Shown one piece after another: positions 8,513 through 17,383 of a stretch of 64,000 nucleotides of DNA. The translations under genes were made by a program, and so were the position numbers. The notes under the pieces are model-generated. The model made no database searches and had not been told where the DNA came from. It saw only the letters and a list, made by a program, of their open reading frames with translations. The stretch's first letter is position 1; each line of letters opens with the position of its first letter. Origin of the DNA: Rathayibacter sp. VKM Ac-2857 (GTDB taxonomy: Bacteria > Actinomycetota > Actinomycetes > Actinomycetales > Microbacteriaceae). The DNA lies in NCBI RefSeq assembly GCF_013205025.1, contig NZ_JABMLE010000001.1:496001-560000 (forward strand). The letters are read 5' to 3'.

Positions 8513-9745
8513 ATGGAACCGACGCGTCGCTGGCTGGTCGCCACGACCGAGTACGCGGGGCTCACGCCCTACACCGGAGGGATCGGCCGCGGCTTCGCCT
8601 CGCTGCTGCCCGCGCTCGTGCGAGCGGGGGTGCAGGTCGATCTCGTCGTCTTCCACTGCGATCCCCCTCTCGAGGGCTTCGATCCGGAGGGCGTCCGGCT
8701 CCTCGAGTACGTCCGCCTGCGGCGCCGGCCGGCCGTCGGGCAGCTCCTCCGCAGGGCACTCCACCTGAGGGCCCTCGTGGTCCGCTCCCGCTACGACGTG
8801 GTCCTCCTCGCCGAGTGGGAGGGGATCGGGGCGCTGCTCCCCCGGCGAGCGCCGCTCCTGACCAACCTGGCGACCGGATTCCGCATCGCGGACTGGATCG
8901 CCGGCCCGGCGACGCGAGGGCGCACGCTGCGCACGCGACTCGTCATCGCTCTGCAGAAGCGCTTCGAGACGCGCCAGATGACGCGGTCGAGGGGACTCGT
9001 GCCGATCTCGCGCGCCGTCCGGGACTGGTACGCGGCCCGGATCCCGGCGCTCCCGCCCTCGGTCGTGGTGCGCAACTGCATCGACGTGCCGGCCGTGCGG
9101 ACGAGCGCGCGGACCAGCGCCCTCCCGGACGGCTGGCCGGCGAGACGCGGCCCCGTCGTCCTCTTCCTCGGCCGCCTCGAGCGGCGGAAGGGCGTCCTGA
9201 CTGCGATGCAGGCCTTCGACGACCTGGCGCGGTCCCGTCCGGACGTCTCCTTCGTCTTCGCGGGGTCGTTCTGCTTCCTCGAGCCGACCAGGGAGGAGCT
9301 GCTCGCCCTGGTCGCCGACGAGCACCACGACCGCGTCACCTTCCTCGGTCACGTCGGCGGCGGGGAGGTCCACGCCGCGATCAGGGCCGCGACCGTCGTC
9401 ACCTGCCCGTCGCGCTGGGAGGGCTTCGGCAACGCCGCGCTCGAGGTGAAGGCCGTGGGCACCCCGCTCGTCGTGACCACCGGGAGCGGCTTCGACGACT
9501 TCTGCGAGGACGGGGTGGACGCGCTGATGGTGCCGCGCGACGACCGCGTCGCGCTGGCCGCTGCGATCGCGCGCCTGCTCGACGAGCCCGAGCTGCGGGA
9601 GCGGCTGACCGAGCACGCGTCGAGCGGGATCGACGCGTTCACCGCGGACGCGGTGGCACCCGACCTCCTCGCGGCCGCGGAGCAGCTGCTCGGTCGGGAC
9701 CGCCGGGTCGCGGGCGGACCTCGCTCTCCGGACGAGCGCCGATGA
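8513..9745 (+). CDS. Glycosyltransferase family 4-type
   Basis: A 410-residue GT-B fold glycosyltransferase. The N-terminal half has TEYAGLTPYTGGIGRGFASL, the glycine-rich acceptor-side loop. The C-terminal half starts with VVLFLGRLERRKGVLTAM, typical of GT4, and ends with the nucleotide-sugar site CPSRWEGFGNAALEVKAVGTPLVVT, whose E-x7-E pattern is visible. No signal peptide or membrane helix is present, so it should act at the inner face of the membrane on a lipid-linked acceptor. Donor and acceptor cannot be deduced. ATG 8513 follows CGAGGAG. Its stop overlaps the next start (ATGA), so the two are likely co-translated. Confidence 0.9.
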   Translation: MEPTRRWLVATTEYAGLTPYTGGIGRGFASLLPALVRAGVQVDLVVFHCDPPLEGFDPEGVRLLEYVRLRRRPAVGQLLRRALHLRALVVRSRYDVVLLAEWEGIGALLPRRAPLLTNLATGFRIADWIAGPATRGRTLRTRLVIALQKRFETRQMTRSRGLVPISRAVRDWYAARIPALPPSVVVRNCIDVPAVRTSARTSALPDGWPARRGPVVLFLGRLERRKGVLTAMQAFDDLARSRPDVSFVFAGSFCFLEPTREELLALVADEHHDRVTFLGHVGGGEVHAAIRAATVVTCPSRWEGFGNAALEVKAVGTPLVVTTGSGFDDFCEDGVDALMVPRDDRVALAAAIARLLDEPELRERLTEHASSGIDAFTADAVAPDLLAAAEQLLGRDRRVAGGPRSPDERR

Positions 9746-10797
9746 TCGGTGATCGCGCACCGCGGCCGCGCTCGATCACGATCGGCGTCCCCGTCTACGA
9801 CGTCTCCGCCTACGTCGAGCGCTGCCTCACCTCCCTCTGGGCCCTCACCGTCCCCTCCGGCTGCTCGGTGCAGGTGATCGTCGTCGACGACGGGAGTCCC
9901 GACGACTCGATGGCGAAGGTGTCGGCCGCGATCGCGCACGCTCCGCCCGCGTTCTCGATCGAGGTCGTCGTGCACGAGAGCAATCGCGGGCTGGCGGAGG
10001 CGCGGAACACGATCCTCGAGCACGCCACCGGGGAGGTGCTCTGGTTCGTCGACTCGGACGACCACGTCGATCCGGACATGCTCGCCGCGATGGTCGCCGC
10101 GATGTCGGCCGAGGTGGACGTCGTCGTCACCGGCCTGCGCGCGATCGGCGAGTCGGGCGAGCGGCTCGACGCCGCGCCGATGCCGTACACCGGGCCGCGG
10201 CTGTGGACGGGCTGCGACGCCGCGGTGGAGCTCTTCGAGTTCCGCCTGTGGGCCTCGCTCTGGAACAAGCTCGTCCGGCGCGAGCTCTACGACGGCCTGC
10301 GCTTCCCCCGCGCCCGCTGCTACGAGGACACCGCGCTGATGGCCGTCCTGCTCGCCCGCGCGCGAACGGTCTCGTTCCTCGATCGCGAGCTCTACGTCTA
10401 CTCCGTCCGGCCGGGGGCGATCACGGACGGCCTGAGCGTCGATCTCCTCGACCTGTCGAGGAACGTCCGCCACGTCGTCGGACTGCTCGAGAGCGAGTTC
10501 CCGCTCCTCGCCGCGCACCCCTCGGTCGGCGCCTACACGGCGCGGGCCGCGCACCTGGCCCCGCTGCGTCTCGTGGCTCTTCACCCGGAGGCGGTCGACG
10601 TCGGGCGGACGATCGAGCGCGAGGTCTCGGCCGACGTCCGCGCGGCCGACGTCCTCCGCGTGGCCCGCGGCGGGCACCTCGCGGTCGCCGTCGCCCTCGC
10701 GGTCATCAGGGTGTCGCCGTCCGCCTACGTCCGGGTGCTCCGCCTCGCTGCGACGACGCGCGTCCTGCGCCTCCTGCGCCGATTCCGGCGCGTCTGA
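9742..10797 (+). CDS. Glycosyltransferase family 2
   Basis: A 351-residue GT-A fold transferase. The motifs are clear: SITIGVPVYDVSAYVERCL at the N-terminus, VIVVDDGSPDDS for the first nucleotide-binding aspartates, NRGLAEARNTILEHATGEVLWFVDSDDHVDP with the metal-binding DSDD, and the downstream catalytic-side RARCYEDTALMAVLLARA with its ED pair. The C-terminal third is helical and ends in a basic stretch (LRLLRRFRRV) that may touch the membrane. It starts inside the stop codon of the preceding glycosyltransferase and ends the first plus-strand operon. Sugar specificity is unknown. Confidence 0.9.
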   Translation: MIGDRAPRPRSITIGVPVYDVSAYVERCLTSLWALTVPSGCSVQVIVVDDGSPDDSMAKVSAAIAHAPPAFSIEVVVHESNRGLAEARNTILEHATGEVLWFVDSDDHVDPDMLAAMVAAMSAEVDVVVTGLRAIGESGERLDAAPMPYTGPRLWTGCDAAVELFEFRLWASLWNKLVRRELYDGLRFPRARCYEDTALMAVLLARARTVSFLDRELYVYSVRPGAITDGLSVDLLDLSRNVRHVVGLLESEFPLLAAHPSVGAYTARAAHLAPLRLVALHPEAVDVGRTIEREVSADVRAADVLRVARGGHLAVAVALAVIRVSPSAYVRVLRLAATTRVLRLLRRFRRV

Positions 10798-10872
10798 CTG
10801 GGTCGAGGCGGCGCTGCGCGCCACTCGGCCGACGTCGGCGACCCCGCTCGCAGGAGCCCGCCGGCGCGCGGA

Positions 10873-10878
10873 TAGGGT
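10873..10878 (+). promoter_or_regulatory. -10 box of a probable leaderless promoter
   Basis: TAGGGT ends seven bases before ATG 10886, the same arrangement seen before the lipoprotein at 47066 and dapD at 62355. With the usual 6-8 base distance from the -10 box to the transcription start, the mRNA would begin at or next to the start codon. There is no ribosome-binding site. No good -35 hexamer is visible. Confidence 0.5.
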
Positions 10879-10885
10879 CCCCGCC

Positions 10886-12025
10886 ATGCGCAGATCCCTC
10901 GCCGTCCTCGGCACGCGCGGCTACCCCAGCTACTACGGCGGCTTCGAGACCGCCGTCCGCCGGCTCGCCCCCCACCTCGTCGACGCCGGCTGGGACGTCA
11001 CCGTCTACGGGCGCCCCGGAGCGACCGTCGACGACGCGCCCGACCGGGACCACCGCGTCCGCACCGTCGTCACCTCGGGCCGGGACACGCGCTCCCTGAG
11101 CACGCTGAGCCACGGGCTGAGCGCGACCAGGGACGCGGTGCGGCGCGCGCCCGATGCGGCACTGGTGATGAACGCGGCGAACGGGCTCTTCCTGCCGCTG
11201 CTCGTCCGCGCCGGCATCCCGACCCTCGTCAACGTGGACGGCATGGAGTGGGAGCGGGAGAAGTGGGGACCGCTGGCCCGGTCCGTCTTCCGGACCGGCG
11301 CGCGGATGACCGCGAGGCACGCCACCGAGCTCGCCTTCGACGCCCGCGAGATCGCCCGCCGGTGGGGCACCGAGTTCCAGCGCGACGGCGTCCTCCTCTC
11401 CTACGGCGGCGACGTCCCGCCCGCCCTGCCGGTGGAGCCCGGACTGCGGCACCGCTCGTACGCCCTGATGGTGGCCCGGCTCGTGCCGGAGAACACCGTT
11501 GCGGAGTTCTTCGCCGCCGCTCCCGAGATCGCCCGGACGCATGACGTGGTCATCGTCGGATCCTCCGGCTACGGCGGCGCGCTCGACGAGCAGGCCGCCC
11601 GCCTCGCGGCGTCGCACGAGCGCATCCACCACCTCGGCCACCTCAGCGACGACGCCCGGCTGTTCTCGCTGTGGCAGCACGCCGGCGCCTGCTTCCACGG
11701 TCACAGCGTCGGCGGCACCAATCCGGCACTGGTCCAGGCGATGGCCTGCGGCGCCCCGATCGTCGCCCGCGACACCGTCTACAACCGCGAGGTCCTCGGC
11801 GAGCGCGGCGTGTTCGTCGAGCCGGACGCCGCGTCGATCGCCGCCGCGGTCCGCTGGATGCTCCGCTCTCCCGACCAGCAGGACGCGACCGGCGCGGACG
11901 CCCTGGAGCGCGCCCGGGTGCACTACTCCTGGGAGGACGTGTGCTCCGGCTACGAGCGGACGCTCGCCGCGCTCGCCGACGGCGCCCGGAGACCGTCCTC
12001 CCGGCCGCTGCAGGCGCACCGGTGA
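10886..12025 (+). CDS. Glycosyltransferase, DUF1972/rhamnosyltransferase-like GT4
   Basis: A 379-residue GT-B enzyme. It begins with AVLGTRGYPSYYGGFETAVR, the hallmark of the DUF1972 N-terminal domain found in rhamnosyl- and related GT4 transferases of exopolysaccharide clusters. The central hinge has YALMVARLVPENTVAEFF, and the donor site has FHGHSVGGTNPALVQAMACGAPIVARDT with the conserved glycine and polar residues. It is soluble and probably acts at the membrane face. A TAGGGT box seven bases before the ATG indicates a leaderless transcript separate from the upstream operon. It overlaps the next gene by GTGA. The presence of rmlB in the block is compatible with a dTDP-rhamnose donor, but this is inference. 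Confidence 0.88.
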   Translation: MRRSLAVLGTRGYPSYYGGFETAVRRLAPHLVDAGWDVTVYGRPGATVDDAPDRDHRVRTVVTSGRDTRSLSTLSHGLSATRDAVRRAPDAALVMNAANGLFLPLLVRAGIPTLVNVDGMEWEREKWGPLARSVFRTGARMTARHATELAFDAREIARRWGTEFQRDGVLLSYGGDVPPALPVEPGLRHRSYALMVARLVPENTVAEFFAAAPEIARTHDVVIVGSSGYGGALDEQAARLAASHERIHHLGHLSDDARLFSLWQHAGACFHGHSVGGTNPALVQAMACGAPIVARDTVYNREVLGERGVFVEPDAASIAAAVRWMLRSPDQQDATGADALERARVHYSWEDVCSGYERTLAALADGARRPSSRPLQAHR

Positions 12026-13347
12026 GGCCGGCCGTGCGCGGCGTCGTCGAGGAACACCGACCCGCGGTGCCGGCGCCGCGACGCGCGCTCGTCGTCGCGA
12101 GTCCGTACCCCGAGGGGGCGGCGAGGGCCCTGGTCGCCGGCGCTGCGGCTCGAGGCGCCCTGGCCGGGGAGATCGTGCCCCGGACGGGACTGGTCGCTCG
12201 CGCCGCCTCGGTCCCTCTCCCCTCCGCGGCGGCCCGCACGCCGTTCGCGAGGCGGATGCGCGCGCTCCGGGACCGGTACGCGTCGCGCCCCGCGCACCGG
12301 GTCGAGCGGGTGTCGCACCTGGCGGAGCTCGTGCTCCGCGCGGGGCACCGGCTGCCCTCTCCCGGCCTCGTGCTGCGGGCGTCCTACCTGTCCAAGATCC
12401 TCTTCGATCGGGCGGCGGCATCCGTCGACCTCGCCGACGACAGGGTCGTGCTCGGCTTCCCGGGCGCCTGCCTCGCGCTCTTCCGCGCCCATCCCGACGC
12501 CCGGCGGGTCTTCCACGCCGTCGACGCGCACCCGCGTGCGCACAACCGTGAGCTCCTCCGGCACTTCTCCCGCCGCCGGAGCCGGGCCGAGCGCTACCCC
12601 GCGCGCCTGGTCCGCCGGATCGAGAAGGAGCTGCGGCTGGCCGACGTCGTGCTCACGCCGTCGACGATCGTCTCGGAGCAGATGGCCCGGTACGGCGTCG
12701 ACCGCTCGAAGATCGTCGAGATCCCCTACGGCGTGAGCCTGGCCGGCTTCACCCCCGAGGGTCCGGCCGCCGAGAGGGACCCGGAGCGGCCTCGGCTCGT
12801 CTGCGCGGCCCACGTCTCCCGCCGGAAGGGCGTCCCCCAGCTCCTCGACGCCGTCCGAGGACTGCCGGTGGACCTCGTCCTGGCCGGCGGCGTCTTCGAT
12901 CGGCGGATCCTCCGCGGCGCCCCGTCGCAGGTGATCGTCACCGGCCCGCTGTCCGCGGACGAGCTCGCGCGGGAGTTCCGGGCCGCGGACGCGTTCGTCC
13001 TCCCGACGCTGGAGGACGCCTGCTCGCTGGTCGTCGCCGAAGCCGCGGCCTGCGGGCTCCCGGTGATCACGACCGACGCCAACGGCGCCGCCGCCCTCCT
13101 CGATCCGGTGCACGACACGGTCCTGCCCTCCGGAGACGTCGACGCGCTCAGGGAGGCGCTCGGTCGCGTGCAGCGGCTCGATCGCGCGACACGGCTGGCG
13201 ATCGCCGATCGGGTGCGCTGCACAGCGACGGCGATCACGGACTGGAGCACCTACGCGGAGCGGGTGCTCGACGTCGTCCTCGCCGACGAGGGCACCCGCA
13301 CGGAACCCGTTCGGATGGTCGGGACGTCGACTCCGAGAGCGAGCTGA
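12022..13347 (+). CDS. Glycosyltransferase family 4-type
   Basis: A 441-residue glycosyltransferase. The C-terminal half shows the GT4 pattern: KIVEIPYGVSLAGFTPEG, then RLVCAAHVSRRKGVPQLLDA and the donor-site segment FVLPTLEDACSLVVAEAAACGLPVITT with the E-x7-E type spacing. The N-terminal half (RALVVASPYPEGAARALVAG) is less conserved. GTG 12022 overlaps the TGA of the preceding gene (GTGA), the usual coupling in this cluster; no better ATG exists upstream in the right position. It belongs to the second plus-strand operon. Specificity is unknown. Confidence 0.85.
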   Translation: MRPAVRGVVEEHRPAVPAPRRALVVASPYPEGAARALVAGAAARGALAGEIVPRTGLVARAASVPLPSAAARTPFARRMRALRDRYASRPAHRVERVSHLAELVLRAGHRLPSPGLVLRASYLSKILFDRAAASVDLADDRVVLGFPGACLALFRAHPDARRVFHAVDAHPRAHNRELLRHFSRRRSRAERYPARLVRRIEKELRLADVVLTPSTIVSEQMARYGVDRSKIVEIPYGVSLAGFTPEGPAAERDPERPRLVCAAHVSRRKGVPQLLDAVRGLPVDLVLAGGVFDRRILRGAPSQVIVTGPLSADELAREFRAADAFVLPTLEDACSLVVAEAAACGLPVITTDANGAAALLDPVHDTVLPSGDVDALREALGRVQRLDRATRLAIADRVRCTATAITDWSTYAERVLDVVLADEGTRTEPVRMVGTSTPRAS

Positions 13348-13482
13348 CAGATCCTCGTGCGGACGCGAGTTCTGCTCATGTTCTCGTGTACGGTGTCGTT
13401 CCTGTCCTCCTGCGCGAGAGGACCACGCCGAGACCGGCGGCCCGCCGCGCTCCCGCTCCCGACCGAAGAAGAGATCACCGCC

Positions 13483-14484
13483 ATGCTCCGACGCCTCGAC
13501 GGCACCGCACCCAGGGTCATCGCCGTGACCGTGACCTCCGGGAAGCGCAGCGTGATGCTCGCCCGCGTCGTCGAGGCGGCGCTGCTCGCGGGCGCCGAGT
13601 CGGTGCACGTCGTCTTCAGCGGGAACGGCGGGCAGGAGCGCGTGCTGCGCGGACTGCTCGCGTCCGACCTCGACGCGCGAGTGAGCGCCACCGTCCTCCC
13701 CAACGACCTCGGCACCGCCGGCGGCTTCCGCGCGGCGATCGAGCACTGCCGCACGCAGGAGCCGGACTACGCCTGGCTCCTCGAGGACGACACCGTCCCG
13801 CGGCCGGACGCGCTCGCCGTGCTCCTGGCCTCGCCGCAGGCCCTCGACCCGACGGCCTGCCACGCGAGCCTGCGCGAGACGGACTTCTACCAGTCCCAGC
13901 TCGTCACCGGCCGGCCCGCCGCCGAGGTGTTCCCGAGCCCCGGCCGCTTCCTCGACAACGACGTCCGCCGGCTGCTCGACCGCCGGGCCGGCGGCCGCTG
14001 CGGCAGCCGCCCGCAGGAGCCGATCGCGGTGCCGGTCGCCCCCTACGGCGGGCTGCTGGTCTCTCGGGCCGCGCTCTGCGTGATCGAGCCGCCGCGCCAG
14101 GAGTTCGTCCTCCGGGGCGACGACCGGGAGTGGACGCAGCGGATCACGCGGGGCGGCTTCCCGATCCACCTGCACCCGCTGAGCCGGATCGACGATCTCG
14201 ACGCGTGCCGGGAGGCGGCCGACCGCGCGTCCGCGACCGACGTCCTCCTGCACTCCTCGAGCACGCACGAGCTCTACCTCGCCGTGCGGAACCGGACCGC
14301 TCTGGATCTCGAGCTGGCGAGGACGGACGGACGTCGCGCCGTGCGCGTGTTCGCCCTCAACCGCGGTCTCTACTGCGCCGCTCTGGCGGCGCGCGGCCTC
14401 CGCTGGGGCCGGGTCGCGACGACCGGCACGATCCTCCGCGGCGTCGTCTCGGGCAGCCGGGGGCGCTTCCTCTCCGCACGCTGA
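13483..14484 (+). CDS. Glycosyltransferase family 2, galactofuranosyltransferase-like
   Basis: A 333-residue GT-A transferase. The N-terminus VIAVTVTSGKRSVMLARVVEAAL and the spacing to LPNDLGTAGGFRAAIEHCRTQ are like GlfT-type and rhamnosyl GT2 proteins. YAWLLEDDTVPRPDAL carries the metal-binding acidic triad, and FVLRGDDREWTQRI resembles the D-D-x-E catalytic segment of galactofuranosyltransferases. This resemblance is by motif only. ATG 13483 is chosen because it directly begins the conserved domain and has GAAGAAGAG upstream; an in-frame start at 13357 would add 42 residues of non-family sequence. It ends the second plus-strand operon. Confidence 0.8.
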   Translation: MLRRLDGTAPRVIAVTVTSGKRSVMLARVVEAALLAGAESVHVVFSGNGGQERVLRGLLASDLDARVSATVLPNDLGTAGGFRAAIEHCRTQEPDYAWLLEDDTVPRPDALAVLLASPQALDPTACHASLRETDFYQSQLVTGRPAAEVFPSPGRFLDNDVRRLLDRRAGGRCGSRPQEPIAVPVAPYGGLLVSRAALCVIEPPRQEFVLRGDDREWTQRITRGGFPIHLHPLSRIDDLDACREAADRASATDVLLHSSSTHELYLAVRNRTALDLELARTDGRRAVRVFALNRGLYCAALAARGLRWGRVATTGTILRGVVSGSRGRFLSAR

Positions 14485-14530
14485 GGTCCGCACGCCGAGG
14501 CGAGCGGCCGCATCTCGGGCGGACGCCGGG

Positions 14531-15850
14531 TCAGGCCGTCAGGAGTCCGAGCTCGACGAGGTCGTCGAGCAGCCGGTCGATCTCCGCCTGCGCGCAGCCG
14601 CCCCCTGCGTCGTCCAGGTCCTCCGCCGCTCGGACCGTCGCGGCGGCCTCGGCCCTCGACCGGCATCCGCACTCGGCGAACCGCTCCCAGAGCAGCCGGG
14701 CCGACGCCTGCAGCACGACCGGCTGCGCCCCGACGGGAGCACCGAGGGGCAGGAGGTAGAGCCCCTGCCGCATCGCCACGGTCGCCACCGCGGGTCGCGC
14801 CGGCGGGCGCCGGGGAGAGGTCGAGCGGTCCTCCGCACCAGGGCTCGCCGCCGGAGCCGACCGCGGCGCGTCCGCCGCATCGGAGGAAGGCGGTGCCTCC
14901 TCCGGCGCGACGGAGGGCGGGGCGGACGCACCTGCGACGGGCCACGCGGCGCGGCGGACCGCGGCGAGGTCCCGGACCGCGGGCGGCAGGGCGGCGGCCG
15001 CTGCCGCGAGGCGCCGCACCCGGAGCCGCAGCCGAGAGGAGGCCGTCCGCGGCGCCAGCGGGTGATCGATCGCGAGGTCCCGACCGGCGGGGAGCATCGC
15101 GCGCCGGAGCAGACCGAGCCGGGACGCGAGGGTGGGCGCCTCGGCGAGCGCCAGCAGCCAGTCCCCGGTGCGGCTCAACCGCCGCGTGCGCAGCCGCCAG
15201 AGCGCGTACTCCCGACTCGGACGGGCGGGCAGCGCGGCGTCCACTCCGATCCGGGCGAGGAACGGCGCGATCGGCTCGAGGCAGCACAGCTCCGCCGCGA
15301 GAGCGGCCACCGCCTCCTCCCGGCCGCGCGCCGCCACCGCGGCGACGAGCTCGTCCAGCTCCTCCGCGCTGCGCTGCTGGTAGAGGGCGCGCAGGCTGTG
15401 CAGGGCGGAGACGAGGACCGCCGCATCGACGCCGCTCGCCCGCACCGGCACTCCGGCGACCTCGATCTCGCAGCGGGTGCGCCAGAGCACCTCGAAGGCG
15501 CGCTGCGGACCGACGAAGAAGCCGGGCCAGCTGGTGTGCACGTCGATGTCGCACGGCCAGGAGGGGTGAAGGAGGGTCACCGAGTGGGTGACGAGCGCGC
15601 GGTGCGCGGCGGACCCCGGCCGGACCGACCAGCCGCGCTCGGCGAGCAGCGCGAGGAGCCGGTCCGCGTCGGACGGGTCGACGAGCACGTCCGCGTCGCT
15701 GGAGGGATGGGGACGGCGGATCCGGTGCGCGTCGGCGATCGGGCCCTTGATGAACAGGGCGCGGATCCCTGCGCCGCGGGCGAGGTCGTCCACCAAGGCG
15801 TGGACCAGACCGACGGCGGCGTCCAGCGGGAGGTCGGCGGTGGGTCGCAC
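14531..15850 (-). CDS. NTP_transf_5-like nucleotidyltransferase fused to a PqqD-like domain
   Basis: A 439-residue two-domain protein. Residues about 1-325 resemble the putative nucleotidyltransferase family PF14907: RALFIKGPIADAHRI, then PSSDADVLVDPSDADRLLAL, where the S-D-x-D forms the expected metal site, and LLHPSWPCDIDVHTSWPGFF. A Pro/Ala/Ser-rich linker follows, then a PqqD-like (RiPP recognition element type) domain of about 80 residues (YLLPLGAPVGAQPVVLQASA through LLDDLVELGLL). The separate genes at 32840 and 33139 encode the same two modules. The GTG start at 15850 is chosen because homology begins just after it; an upstream ATG in the same frame is possible. Function is unknown. 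Confidence 0.75.
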   Translation of the reverse strand: MRPTADLPLDAAVGLVHALVDDLARGAGIRALFIKGPIADAHRIRRPHPSSDADVLVDPSDADRLLALLAERGWSVRPGSAAHRALVTHSVTLLHPSWPCDIDVHTSWPGFFVGPQRAFEVLWRTRCEIEVAGVPVRASGVDAAVLVSALHSLRALYQQRSAEELDELVAAVAARGREEAVAALAAELCCLEPIAPFLARIGVDAALPARPSREYALWRLRTRRLSRTGDWLLALAEAPTLASRLGLLRRAMLPAGRDLAIDHPLAPRTASSRLRLRVRRLAAAAAALPPAVRDLAAVRRAAWPVAGASAPPSVAPEEAPPSSDAADAPRSAPAASPGAEDRSTSPRRPPARPAVATVAMRQGLYLLPLGAPVGAQPVVLQASARLLWERFAECGCRSRAEAAATVRAAEDLDDAGGGCAQAEIDRLLDDLVELGLLTA

Positions 15851-16040
15851 GGTGCCTGCTGCCCCTCTCCGTCGGCGGCGCGGATCCGCGCCGCGGAACA
15901 CGGTAGAAGTCGACACCTCGAGGAGGACGCCCGGGCGCGGCATCGACGTCCGCCTGCGCGGGACGTCGCCCGCGGAGTGGACCCGTCGACGGTCAGCGGG
16001 CGCTGCAGCGACGTCCGGGCACCCGCTCGGCGTGCGGTAA

Positions 16041-17099
<1,059 letters not shown>

Positions 17100-17120
17100 C
17101 GCCCGGCGCTGAAGAGGGCC

Positions 17121-17148
17121 GCGGCCGTCGTCTCCGGACGGCGGCCGC
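17121..17148 (+). terminator. GC-rich hairpin after rfbB
   Basis: A 12-base-pair stem (GCGGCCGTCGTC against its partner, one T-G wobble) with a TCCG loop begins 21 bases after the rfbB stop codon. It is not followed by a clear T-run, which is common for terminators in very GC-rich Actinobacteria. Confidence 0.65.
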
Positions 17149-17383
17149 TTCCGCGTGCCCGGACCCGACGCGATGTCGCTCCGAGGCGGACGGACGGCGC
17201 GCGAGCGCGGACCGGGAACCGCGTTCGGGGGGCCCCGCGGCGGGGCTTTGTTCACTTCGGCCGGGGCGGCGGGTCGCGTCTCTACGGTGAGCGCATCCCA
17301 TCCCCCGGGTGGCCGCCCTCCCGATCCTCTGCGCCGCACCGCGGAGGAGCCGCGGCTCCGCCCCTCGCCGAAGGCAGAGGCCC

